DNA of 35,599 bases from an uncultured bacterium (lineage in GTDB: Bacteria > Chloroflexota > Anaerolineae > J036 > Brachytrichaceae), in assembly GCA_903873965.1 (NCBI GenBank), contig CAIQQO010000120.1, positions 1 to 35,599 of the forward strand, in the 5' to 3' direction. Made by a program: the position numbers and the translations under genes. The notes under the pieces are model-generated. The model was not told the origin of the DNA and made no database searches. It was given only the letters and a program-made list of their open reading frames with translations. Below, one piece after another: positions 18,171-26,447 of this stretch (positions are counted from its first letter, which is position 1; every line of letters begins with the position of its first letter).

Positions 18171-20474
18171 TTACTTCGCTAATCCTGAAGACTCAGGCAA
18201 TATGATTTCACGTTTACTCTGCCAAATCGCCCAAATAACCGCTGCGAACAGAACAATGACGATGACAATCGTAACAGGGTTCTCAAGCTTGGATGTCACC
18301 AGCAACGGTGCAGCCAGCAACGAAACCAGGTTGACAACCTTGATCATCGGGTTCAACGCTGGGCCAGCAGTGTCCTTCAATGGATCGCCAACGGTATCAC
18401 CGACAACGGCAGCCTTGTGCCGCTCAGAGCCTTTGCCTGTATTGGCAATCAGGTCGCGCGGTTCGTCTTCAACCGATTTCTTCGCGTTGTCCCATGCGCC
18501 ACCAGTATTCGACATAAACACAGCCAGCAATTGTCCCGAGACAATGATGCCAGCCAGGAAGCCACCGAGGGCTTCAACCTGCAGCACCAAGCCGACGATC
18601 AACGGTGTAATCACCGCGATGACAGCCAACGGAATCAATTCCTTCTGGGCCGATTCTGTTGAAATGCCAACGACCTGCTTATAGTCAGGCGCAACGGTGC
18701 CTTCCATGATGCCCGGAAGTCGGAACTGTCGGCGAACTTCCTCGACGATCAGGCCGGCTGCGCGAGACACGGCGCGAATCGATAGGGAACTGAACAACCA
18801 TGGCAGTGCTCCACCCAGCAATAGGCCGATGAACACCTTCGTATCAGAGATGCGAATCGAGTCCAGGACTGGCATACCATTCTGTAGCTGCACTCTAGCA
18901 ACATCCGTAATATACGAGCCGAACAAAGACGCGGCAGCGATAACAGCGGATGCAATGGCAACGCCCTTGGTGATCGCCTTGGTCGTGTTGCCCACGGCAT
19001 CGAGGTCGGCCATGATCTGGCGCGCCTTGATCGTGGTCTCATCTTCCATACCCTGCCAGGCCATCTCACCGATGCCATTGGCGTTGTCGCTGATAGGCCC
19101 GTAGGAGTCCATGGCGACGTTATTGCCAGTGTGGCTGAGCATACCAATGCCGATCATGGCAATAGCATACAGGATATAGGTCGGACCTTCCTTCTGGAAC
19201 AAAACCAGTGCTAGTCCAAAGCTGATTACGATAACGACTAACGCCCACACAGTGGACTCGTAACCAGAAGCCAAACCGGATAGAATCGTGGTAGCTGGTC
19301 CGCCGCGAGTCTGCTTGACGATTTCCTTCACAGGCGGCTTGGAAGTTGAAGTGAAGTACGAGGTCAGCGGGTTATACGCTACAGCTAAAGCAACACCGAT
19401 TGCGGTCAATGCACCCAGACGCCAGTCACCCTCGTACAGCAGCGAAACAATGAACGCACTGATGATGGTAATAATACTGGATACTTCATATGAACGGAAC
19501 ATCGACTCTTCGGCATTATGCGCGCGCAAAGCCTTGATGGGGATCGTTTCCCAGATAGGCACAGTAAAGGTGCCAATGATGGAGGAAATAACGCCAATGC
19601 CGCGGATGATAAGCGGATAGATGATCCACTTGGCAGCATGCGTCGGGTCAATCGCCATGACGGCGAGACCGAGAATCAATGCAGACACGATCGTGACTTC
19701 GTAGGACTCGAAGATGTCCGCAGCCATACCGGCGCAGTCACCCACGTTGTCGCCAACAAGGTCAGCGATGACAGCCGCGTTGCGCGGGTCATCTTCTGGA
19801 ATATCCTTCTCAACCTTGCCAACGAGGTCAGCGCCGACGTCAGCAGCTTTCGTATAGATGCCGCCGCCTACGCGCATAAACAGCGCCAGCAGTGTGCCGC
19901 CGAAGCCGAAGCCCAGCAATGCATCAGGCGCCGCCTTGCCGAAGATAATGAAGATCACGGTGCCGCCCAACAGACCGAGGCCATCGGTGAGCATACCGGT
20001 GATCGTGCCAGCATAATAGGCGATGGACAACGCCTCCGTGAAACCGCGGCGTGAAGCCGAAGCGACGCGAACGTTTGCCTGCACAGCCATGCGCATGCCG
20101 TACTGGCCAACGATCAAGCTGAACGAAGCGCCCAGGATAAAGGCGATAGTGCGGCCAATCGCAACGATGATCGTCGCATTGTCTCCGAACATATCAAATG
20201 CTTCCTGTGTTGGCTTGACAACTGCCACGCTGAGGAACATGGCTACAGCAAGAACTGCAATCAAAGGAAGAATCGTGCGGAGCTGGCGACCAAGATAGGC
20301 ATCTGCGCCCATGCGAATCGCATTCCACACTTCCTGCATCTTTGCTGTGCCTTTATCCTTTGCCAGGACAACAGAGCGCAGCCACGCGGCATAGAGCAAA
20401 CTGATGATTGCTATACCGATGACAATAAACGGTACGACCTGCTCAAAAGACGTGAGGTCTTTCATCTGGAACAT
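18171..20474 (-). CDS. hppA: K+-independent proton-translocating membrane pyrophosphatase
   Basis: The 767-residue protein has about sixteen membrane helices. The pyrophosphate-binding motif DVGADLVGKVEK is at residues 212-223, the second acidic site DNVGDCAGMAADIFES follows, and GDTVGDPLKDTAGPALN is near the C-terminus. In the segment GNTTKAITKG, K499 and T502 occupy the two positions that decide potassium dependence, and Lys/Thr there is the signature of the K+-independent H+-pumping class. It hydrolyses pyrophosphate from biosynthesis and pumps protons outward. The ATG at 20474 has AAGGAGAAGG just upstream. It is divergent from the UbiD gene and ends before a strong hairpin. Confidence 0.97.
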   Translation of the reverse strand: MFQMKDLTSFEQVVPFIVIGIAIISLLYAAWLRSVVLAKDKGTAKMQEVWNAIRMGADAYLGRQLRTILPLIAVLAVAMFLSVAVVKPTQEAFDMFGDNATIIVAIGRTIAFILGASFSLIVGQYGMRMAVQANVRVASASRRGFTEALSIAYYAGTITGMLTDGLGLLGGTVIFIIFGKAAPDALLGFGFGGTLLALFMRVGGGIYTKAADVGADLVGKVEKDIPEDDPRNAAVIADLVGDNVGDCAGMAADIFESYEVTIVSALILGLAVMAIDPTHAAKWIIYPLIIRGIGVISSIIGTFTVPIWETIPIKALRAHNAEESMFRSYEVSSIITIISAFIVSLLYEGDWRLGALTAIGVALAVAYNPLTSYFTSTSKPPVKEIVKQTRGGPATTILSGLASGYESTVWALVVIVISFGLALVLFQKEGPTYILYAIAMIGIGMLSHTGNNVAMDSYGPISDNANGIGEMAWQGMEDETTIKARQIMADLDAVGNTTKAITKGVAIASAVIAAASLFGSYITDVARVQLQNGMPVLDSIRISDTKVFIGLLLGGALPWLFSSLSIRAVSRAAGLIVEEVRRQFRLPGIMEGTVAPDYKQVVGISTESAQKELIPLAVIAVITPLIVGLVLQVEALGGFLAGIIVSGQLLAVFMSNTGGAWDNAKKSVEDEPRDLIANTGKGSERHKAAVVGDTVGDPLKDTAGPALNPMIKVVNLVSLLAAPLLVTSKLENPVTIVIVIVLFAAVIWAIWQSKREIILPESSGLAK

Positions 20475-20813
20475 CGAACAACCTTCTCCTTATTAATATG
20501 TAGACTATTGTGTTGATAAGGCCTGTTGCGAGATCACGGCGGAGAACCAAGAAGCTACTTCATTGATAAGAGCACTTGCTTACTGACGTCCTGGCCCGTA
20601 CTAGGCTTTGAACTACGACTTACAAATTTTAGGTATGTGGTAGATAGTTGTCAAATGGCGGATGTCAGCCTTTGCGCGCGTCACATGTCACGTAGTCGCC
20701 AAACCATGTGTTTGCATGTTGCGTCATTACATACATTGTAGAATTCTCCTCCTTACGCTAAGTGTCTTAGCTGTCCAATACATATACAAATAGGGTTGCG
20801 AGGTAAACAAAAC
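20475..20813. promoter_or_regulatory. intergenic region between divergent hppA and the UbiD gene
   Basis: This 339-base stretch holds the promoters of both divergent genes but no convincing gene. The hppA ribosome-binding site (AAGGAGAAGG on the minus strand) is at its left edge. TTGCAT...ATTGTA (about 20713-20742) is a possible weak promoter toward the UbiD gene. A 71-codon open frame at 20526-20741 has no ribosome-binding site or recognisable composition and is not called. Confidence 0.4.
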
Positions 20814-20819
20814 TTGAAC

Positions 20820-22181
20820 ATGACTGAAGTCTATGATTTGCGTTCCTTCCTGGATGTGCTGGAACAGCATGGCCAGATCGTACACATTCGAAAATCCGTG
20901 AGTATCATTCACGAAACGGCAAATATTGGCGCAACCTCTGAGCGCACACGTGGCCCTGCTCCGTTTTTCGACAAGCTCGAAGGTTACGACGAATGGCGTC
21001 TTTTCAGCAGCGCTGTGGCGAATCAAGAACGCGTTGCACTTGCTCTAGGCTGCGACGGTACCGGCGTAACCGCAGCCATGGCGCGCGCACTTGATCCGCA
21101 GAATGCCATCGCACCCGTCAGCACAGATCACGCAGCATGGAAACGCCACGTGACTACGAATCCAGACTCAATTGACCTCACGCGGTTACCAATTCCCAAG
21201 CATGCCGTCGGCGACGGCGGGCGATTCATTACAGGTGGAGTGACTGTGAGTAAAAACCCGGAAACCGGCATCGGCAATCTGGGCTACAACCGGATGGAAA
21301 TCCTGGGACCTCGCACTTTGGGAATGAACATCAACCAGTGGCGTGATGTACAACGCTCGCATGCGGCCGCAGAAGCAAAGGGGAAACCATTAGGTATAGC
21401 AGTTGCCATCGGACTCGACCCGGCATTGTCAATTGCCGCTGGCTGCAAGTATGACGGTGATGAGATGAAGATCGCCGGAGCCATCCGCGGGCGTCCTGTT
21501 GAAGTCACACGTGGACTCACCGTTGATGTCGATACCATCCCGGCGCACGCCGAACTTGTCCTCGAAGGACATGTGTTACCAGGCGTACGTTGCGCAGAAG
21601 GCCCGTTGGCAGAATTCCACGGCTATTATGGCGAACCATGGAATTCACCCGTGTTCGAGGTCACTGCTGTGGCCTACAGAGAGAATCCCATCTTCCAAAC
21701 CATCGTGCCGGGGTGGAATGAGCACATCTACATTGGCAATGTGTTGCCGCGAGAACCGCTGTTGATGCGTTTCGTCCTGCATGCCAGCAAGAACGTGCAG
21801 GCAGTCCATATTCCCCCCTATACCAACGGCTTCCTGGTTGTTGTGCAATTGAATAAGAAAACCAATATGGGCGAACCACGCAATATTGCGCTGGGTGCAT
21901 TCACAGCGCATCCCAACTTCCGGATCTGTGTCGTCGTCGATGCTGACGTCAATATCTATGATCCATCTGACTTGATGTGGGCGCTAACGACGCGGGTTGA
22001 CTGGGGACGCGATACATTTACTGTCCCAGGTGCACAGGGTCATGAAATGGATCCAGCCAATGACAGCAAAGGGATCGGGACAAAGATTGGCATCGATGCT
22101 ACTTTCGATAAAGGACGGCGTCCATATGGTACACGCGTCAGCTATCCCATGGTAGAACTGGCCAAATACTTGGCAGAGTGA
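20820..22181 (+). CDS. UbiD family decarboxylase (prenylated-FMN dependent)
   Basis: The 453-residue protein matches UbiD-type (de)carboxylases: GIGNLGYNRMEILGPRTLGMNI near residues 150-172 supplies the prFMN-binding Arg region, GRPVEVTRG is near 225, and CAEGPLAEFHGYYGE near 258-272 has the conserved ExxE acid pair. VPGWNEHIY and the C-terminal KIGIDAT pattern are also conserved. The substrate (4-hydroxybenzoate-type, phenylacrylate-type or heteroaromatic acid) cannot be decided. No UbiX partner is in the window. ATG 20820 is used, but TTG 20814 lies nine bases after GAGGT (20800-20804) and may be the real start; TTG 20796 is less likely. It has its own transcript, divergent from hppA. Confidence 0.9.
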   Translation: MTEVYDLRSFLDVLEQHGQIVHIRKSVSIIHETANIGATSERTRGPAPFFDKLEGYDEWRLFSSAVANQERVALALGCDGTGVTAAMARALDPQNAIAPVSTDHAAWKRHVTTNPDSIDLTRLPIPKHAVGDGGRFITGGVTVSKNPETGIGNLGYNRMEILGPRTLGMNINQWRDVQRSHAAAEAKGKPLGIAVAIGLDPALSIAAGCKYDGDEMKIAGAIRGRPVEVTRGLTVDVDTIPAHAELVLEGHVLPGVRCAEGPLAEFHGYYGEPWNSPVFEVTAVAYRENPIFQTIVPGWNEHIYIGNVLPREPLLMRFVLHASKNVQAVHIPPYTNGFLVVVQLNKKTNMGEPRNIALGAFTAHPNFRICVVVDADVNIYDPSDLMWALTTRVDWGRDTFTVPGAQGHEMDPANDSKGIGTKIGIDATFDKGRRPYGTRVSYPMVELAKYLAE

Positions 22182-22201
22182 TGCCTCTGTCTACCATATA
22201 A

Positions 22202-22240
22202 GCGAACTCAAGAACTCAAGAGTTCGCCCATAGTTTCTTT
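22202..22240 (+). terminator. terminator of the UbiD gene
   Basis: GCGAACTC (22202-22209) pairs with GAGTTCGC (22220-22227) around a ten-base loop, and CCATAGTTTCTTTCT follows, a moderately T-rich tail. It lies between the UbiD stop and the convergent coiled-coil gene and could serve both strands. Confidence 0.6.
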
Positions 22241-22251
22241 CTACAATTTGA

Positions 22252-25200
22252 TTACTTGGTGTTGCGGGCCAAAACACGCGCAAATCGTATCCATCGATCG
22301 TAGTCAGGTCGCTTCCATGGTGGCGGCTTCAATGCTGCATCAATGTCGGCCGGTGAGGTCAAAGCCAGATCCTTCACGGAGTTGATCCCCGCAGCTTTGA
22401 GCTTGATCACTTCAGGCGCGCCAATACCAGTGATGTTCTCCATCAGGAAAGACTTATCTTCAGTAACCATAGAGTTGAGTTGGTTGGTTAGGTTGGTGAT
22501 GCTTGCCTGCTGCATCTCCAGTTCGTGGGTCGACTGATCAAGACTCTTCTGTAAGTCCGTAATATGCTGCGACAGATCCTTGATTACTTCCTGTTGCTCA
22601 ATAAAGTCACGCTGTGCCGTGTCGAGTTTGTTCTGCAACTCAATCATGTTCTTGGTCAGTTGCGAAACCACCGGCATTTGTGATGAGTTTTCGTGTTGTA
22701 TCTGCCCAACCTTATTCTGCACTTTGTCTGCGTTATTCATCAACTGCAGAATGGTGGCTTCACGAGCGCGAATCTCACGCTCTGCGTTTTCCAGTCTATT
22801 TTTCAGATCATCCACTTGACTCACAACCTGCGTATAAGCCAGCTGCTGCGCCGCCAGGTCCTGCTGAGTTTCGTTCAATCGCCTGCGCAGGTCTTCTGTG
22901 TGCAACTGCATGACGGGCGTGTTGGGAGCAGGTGGTGTCGCGCCGTTCTGCATGTTGCCAAGACGGGTTTCCAGTTGTTTTGCTCTCGCCGTCAGATCAA
23001 CAACCAGTGTCTCTTTGTCCTTGAGTTTGGCGTCTAGTGCCATTATGCGTGATTGTGCCTCCGACATACGCGATAACAGATCCGTATTGACACTTTGCTG
23101 ATCAACCAGTTGCCGCTGCAACTCACCATACCTTTCATCCATCTGCGACAGCTGTCCCGTCAACTGATTTACTAAAGCATCTTTTTCGAGCGTCTCGCTC
23201 TGAGTGCGCGTCAGCGATAGCTGCAACTCGACAAGATCGGCTGTCAACTTCGAAATAGTGACCTGCCGTTCCGCCCCGATATTCTGCATACTCTCATAAC
23301 GCGCCTGCATATTCTTGAGTTGGTCAGCAAACTGCGCAACCAATACCTTCTGATCAGCCACCACCTTAAGCGTCGTACTGTGATGCGCCTGCATACTGTC
23401 CATCTGCGCGCTTAACTGTCCAATCACTGTGTGGTGCTCAAGTTCAGAGATGCGCGCCTGTGACGCTTCGTCGCGCGCTGACGCAATACCTTGCCTCAAG
23501 CTGGCAATGACTGCCTCCTGTTCCATCAGCGTGAATTGCGCCGACTCAAGTTGCGTCTTTACTTCTGAGAGGTAACGGGTTGTCTGAGCAATGCTAGCAT
23601 CGCGTCCACTGGCATCTTGCTTATAGCGCTCTTCCATATCCTTCAGTTGAAGAATCTGGTCTGCCATTTGACCGATTGCAGAAGCGTTCTTTGTCATTTC
23701 AAAGCGCTGTTGTGCTTCCGCCAGGCTATTCGTCAGTTGATCAATGTATGAATTGCGTTGCGTCAGTCGCGTTTCAATGTCCTCATTACGTTTCTGCAGA
23801 CTGGCGAGTTGCTCGTTCAAGCGATCGATCATGGTTTGCCGCTGTGCCAGCAACTCATTCGCTTCAGCAAACCGCGGCTGCAGTCCTTCAGAACGCTGTG
23901 CCAGGTCGGTCATCGCCACTTGTTGGCCAAAAGCATGTTGGTTGGCATTATTGACCATCGCGCGCAACTCAACCAGTTGATCCGTTAACTGAACGATGTT
24001 CGCTTCCCGCGCCAGTGTTTGCTTCTCATCTTCGGCAACTCGGCCTTCGTGCTCCGCCAGTTGCGCCACCATTTGTGCCATTACCCCTTGCTGCACCATG
24101 GCATCAGCCTGCGCCTTGTCTAAGCGCTTTTGCATACCCTCCAACTGGCCTGTCAACTGTGCAATTACGGCCTGCTGTTCGTTGACAGCCTGCTGTGCGT
24201 TCTTAGCATGCCCGGTAGACAGTTCAAGCTGTGTTGTCAGATTTAACGATGATGACTTCTGAGCCTCAAGTGCATTCTGAGTCTGCACAAGATGAGCTTT
24301 AGCCACATCCAGTTCGCCTTCCAGTCGCACAACGTTCTGTTGCGTCACTGCCAGCGTTGCTTCGGCTTTTTCTCCACGCGTGCGTTCAGTCTCAAATTGC
24401 TGGCGCAGCAGCACAAGTGCAGATTCACGCTCTTGCAGAGAGCGCCAAGCCGTTTCGAGTTGAATACGCCCCTCTGCCAATTGGGCGGCAAACTGTGCCA
24501 GCTGCGCTTCCTGCTCAGCGCTGAACTGATTACCCTGCGTGTATCGATCGCGAACCTGTTTAAGTTGATCTGTCAGGTCCTTGAGGGTGCGTTGCTGCTC
24601 CCGGGTGGTTTGCTGGAAACGCGCCTGCCCATCCTGAAGTTCACGATTTTGTGCAGCCAGTTGAACAATGGTGTACTGTTGATCTATCGACGCCAGGTGG
24701 GTTGTTTCATGCTTAACCTGCATACTGGTAATCTGATCTGTCAGTTGAGCGATAGTTTCGTGCTGCTGATTCACCAGTTCCTGAGTCGCACTTTGACGCG
24801 CTTGTGAGTCGGCAAGTTGTGAAATCAATCCCGCGATCATGGCCTGTCTTTCTGACGCCAGGCTTTGCCCCTGTAACTGTTGCACCTCGCCTCTAGCCAC
24901 ATGCTGCATCAACTGGTCAATCGATGCCTGGCGATCAACTGTCATCTTCTGCAGAAAATTAATGCTGTCTGATAGATTAACCAGGGTCTGTTCAGTAGTC
25001 TCTGCAGCGGTTTGGAGTTCCTGTATCTCTTGTGCATTGGGCCTGTACTGTAGGGAAGTCAGGTTAAACTGGGCCGTGAGTTTTTCAACCTGCATTCGCA
25101 CATCGGACAGATTGTTCACTGCAGTGCGCAGATCAATCTGCGTCCGGGCTAGTTGATCAGCTAACTGTGTGACTGCGTTCTGCCGTTCGGTAGCGTCATT

Positions 25201-26247
25201 CTCAGCTTTTTCAGCTCTCTTCTGCATTGAAGACAGTTGTTCGGCCAGTCTGGTGTTCGACAGGTGGCGTTCGGCTGACTCACGCGCAAGCGTATCAACG
25301 CTATTCTGACCTTCACCCACATGGCTGGTCAAATTCTCTATCGTTGCCTGCTGTTCATCCACCACTTTCTGCAAGTCTTCGAAACGCGGCTGCATGGTTG
25401 AAAGCTGGTCGGTGAACTGCTTGATAACAGCCTGCTGGCTGAGCAGTACCTGCTGAGAGCCGTCGTATCGCGACTGTAGCGCCTGGTTGCGCGTACTGAG
25501 CTGTGTAATGATCTCCTGCTGCTCAGTAGTGAGTCTTTGTGACTTATCATATGCGCCTTGTGTTTCCGATACTTGCTGCGTTAACTGCACAATCACGGCA
25601 TGTTGACTTGCGAGTTCACTCATCGACTGGTCAAGTTTTTCTTGTGCGTCGGCAAGTTGGCCGCGTAATTGCACACCCACGGCCTCACACTGGGTCAGAT
25701 CCTGCAGTGTTTTGTTCAGCTCAACCTGTAAAGACACTGCCTGCGCCGACAGTTGGTCAGACATAGAGCGTTGTTCAGCCAGAGAATGCTGTATTTCCTC
25801 GATGGATCTCTGATCGACCACATACTGGTCACGTTGCAGTGAGATTACATTCTCGTATTCGCTGGTCTGTCTACGTGAGTCGTCCAGATCGGTGTTCATC
25901 TGCACCAGTCTGGCTTGCAGGTTAACAAGCGATGCATGCAATTGCTCAACCTGCTGCTGACTATCATCATAGGAAGTGCTGGTAGTCGTCAGTTGTGCCC
26001 GAGTGTCTTGTGCCTCCGCCACGATCTTGTCAATCTCGACTTGCTTTTCCTGCAGTGACTGGTTTGCTTTCTCCAGATCATCACGTGTGTTATCACGCGT
26101 TGCTTTCAGGGTATCGAGCATATCCTGAATCGCCTTCTTATCCTCAACAAGCTGGCGTGTTCGCATGAAAAACAATGCCCAACTTACTAGAATGACAACA
26201 AGAGCGCCCACAGCGACAATAGTAGTTACCGGTGCCAAATCCTGCAT
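22252..26247 (-). CDS. giant membrane-tethered coiled-coil protein of 28-residue repeats with C-terminal helix-hairpin-helix
   Basis: No known gene is recognised. The 1331-residue protein has a membrane helix at residues 6-27 (PVTTIVAVGALVVILVSWAL) followed by basic FMRTRQ, so the N-terminus is outside and the rod inside. Residues 159-1245 are 39 tandem units, 38 of exactly 28 residues, with the pattern Q/R-Q-x-x-I/V-x-Q-L-x-x-Q-L-x-x-M/L-Q-x-R. Residues about 1270-1331 hold a helix-hairpin-helix-like cap (ITGIGAPEVIKLKAAGI). It has no Walker A, HAMP or chemoreceptor signature. ATG 26247 is chosen because TGGAG lies five bases upstream; the longer frame begins with a TTG at 26304 and has no ribosome-binding site. 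It is a single-gene unit, convergent with the UbiD gene and divergent from a GNAT gene. Confidence 0.85.
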   Translation of the reverse strand: MQDLAPVTTIVAVGALVVILVSWALFFMRTRQLVEDKKAIQDMLDTLKATRDNTRDDLEKANQSLQEKQVEIDKIVAEAQDTRAQLTTTSTSYDDSQQQVEQLHASLVNLQARLVQMNTDLDDSRRQTSEYENVISLQRDQYVVDQRSIEEIQHSLAEQRSMSDQLSAQAVSLQVELNKTLQDLTQCEAVGVQLRGQLADAQEKLDQSMSELASQHAVIVQLTQQVSETQGAYDKSQRLTTEQQEIITQLSTRNQALQSRYDGSQQVLLSQQAVIKQFTDQLSTMQPRFEDLQKVVDEQQATIENLTSHVGEGQNSVDTLARESAERHLSNTRLAEQLSSMQKRAEKAENDATERQNAVTQLADQLARTQIDLRTAVNNLSDVRMQVEKLTAQFNLTSLQYRPNAQEIQELQTAAETTEQTLVNLSDSINFLQKMTVDRQASIDQLMQHVARGEVQQLQGQSLASERQAMIAGLISQLADSQARQSATQELVNQQHETIAQLTDQITSMQVKHETTHLASIDQQYTIVQLAAQNRELQDGQARFQQTTREQQRTLKDLTDQLKQVRDRYTQGNQFSAEQEAQLAQFAAQLAEGRIQLETAWRSLQERESALVLLRQQFETERTRGEKAEATLAVTQQNVVRLEGELDVAKAHLVQTQNALEAQKSSSLNLTTQLELSTGHAKNAQQAVNEQQAVIAQLTGQLEGMQKRLDKAQADAMVQQGVMAQMVAQLAEHEGRVAEDEKQTLAREANIVQLTDQLVELRAMVNNANQHAFGQQVAMTDLAQRSEGLQPRFAEANELLAQRQTMIDRLNEQLASLQKRNEDIETRLTQRNSYIDQLTNSLAEAQQRFEMTKNASAIGQMADQILQLKDMEERYKQDASGRDASIAQTTRYLSEVKTQLESAQFTLMEQEAVIASLRQGIASARDEASQARISELEHHTVIGQLSAQMDSMQAHHSTTLKVVADQKVLVAQFADQLKNMQARYESMQNIGAERQVTISKLTADLVELQLSLTRTQSETLEKDALVNQLTGQLSQMDERYGELQRQLVDQQSVNTDLLSRMSEAQSRIMALDAKLKDKETLVVDLTARAKQLETRLGNMQNGATPPAPNTPVMQLHTEDLRRRLNETQQDLAAQQLAYTQVVSQVDDLKNRLENAEREIRAREATILQLMNNADKVQNKVGQIQHENSSQMPVVSQLTKNMIELQNKLDTAQRDFIEQQEVIKDLSQHITDLQKSLDQSTHELEMQQASITNLTNQLNSMVTEDKSFLMENITGIGAPEVIKLKAAGINSVKDLALTSPADIDAALKPPPWKRPDYDRWIRFARVLARNTK
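22513..25773 (-). repeat. 39 in-register coiled-coil repeat units of 28 residues (84 bases)
   Basis: Counting from residue 159, each unit begins with Q or R, mostly QQ, RQ or QE, and has hydrophobic residues at unit positions 5, 8, 12, 15, 19, 22 and 26, a continuous 3-4 spacing of four heptads. Unit position 1, also a core position, is nearly always Gln or Arg. Only the unit at residues 859-881 is shorter (23 residues). The DNA copies have diverged widely, so the array is ancient rather than a recent expansion. Confidence 0.85.
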
Positions 26248-26447
26248 GTATGCTCCATCAGTAACAGTAATAGAATATTCATTAGTGCCAACAGGAATCC
26301 ACAAAGACAGCTTGTAGTTTACTGTTAGGTATTATATAGACACTCCAAAAAAGTTATACTAAGCATGATTGATTTGGTCCAACCTCATTCACTGGTAATT
26401 GAAACGCTATCGTCAACTCAATTACCCGTTCACGCAATAGGCATACC
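26248..26447. promoter_or_regulatory. divergent promoter region of the coiled-coil and GNAT genes
   Basis: On the minus strand TATAAT lies at 26336-26331, about 80 bases before the coiled-coil ATG. On the plus strand TATACT lies at 26355-26360, about 90 bases before the GNAT ATG. The two -10-like boxes are less than 20 bases apart, so the polymerase sites would overlap. Neither has a clear -35 hexamer. Confidence 0.4.

Noticed and set aside
19518..20054. A 178-codon open frame on the + strand
   Set aside because: It is antisense to the well-conserved hppA gene, and such long antisense frames are common opposite membrane-protein genes.
20526..20741. A 71-codon open frame between hppA and the UbiD gene
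   Set aside because: No Shine-Dalgarno site, no recognisable motif and unremarkable composition; probably chance in a divergent regulatory region.
24292..24807. A 171-codon open frame on the + strand inside the coiled-coil gene
   Set aside because: It is antisense to the 28-residue repeat array, which keeps a consistent coiled-coil pattern; the + strand frame has no ribosome-binding site or recognisable domain.
22252..26247. Assignment as an SMC, RecN or MukB-type chromosome protein
   Set aside because: There is no Walker A or ABC signature head, and the N-terminus is a membrane helix.
22252..26247. Assignment as a chemoreceptor or phage tape-measure protein
   Set aside because: No HAMP domain, ligand domain or chemoreceptor tip motif is present, and no phage genes lie nearby.
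26248..26304. Start of the coiled-coil protein at TTG 26304
   Set aside because: It has no ribosome-binding site and would put 19 residues before the membrane helix, while ATG 26247 has TGGAG five bases upstream.
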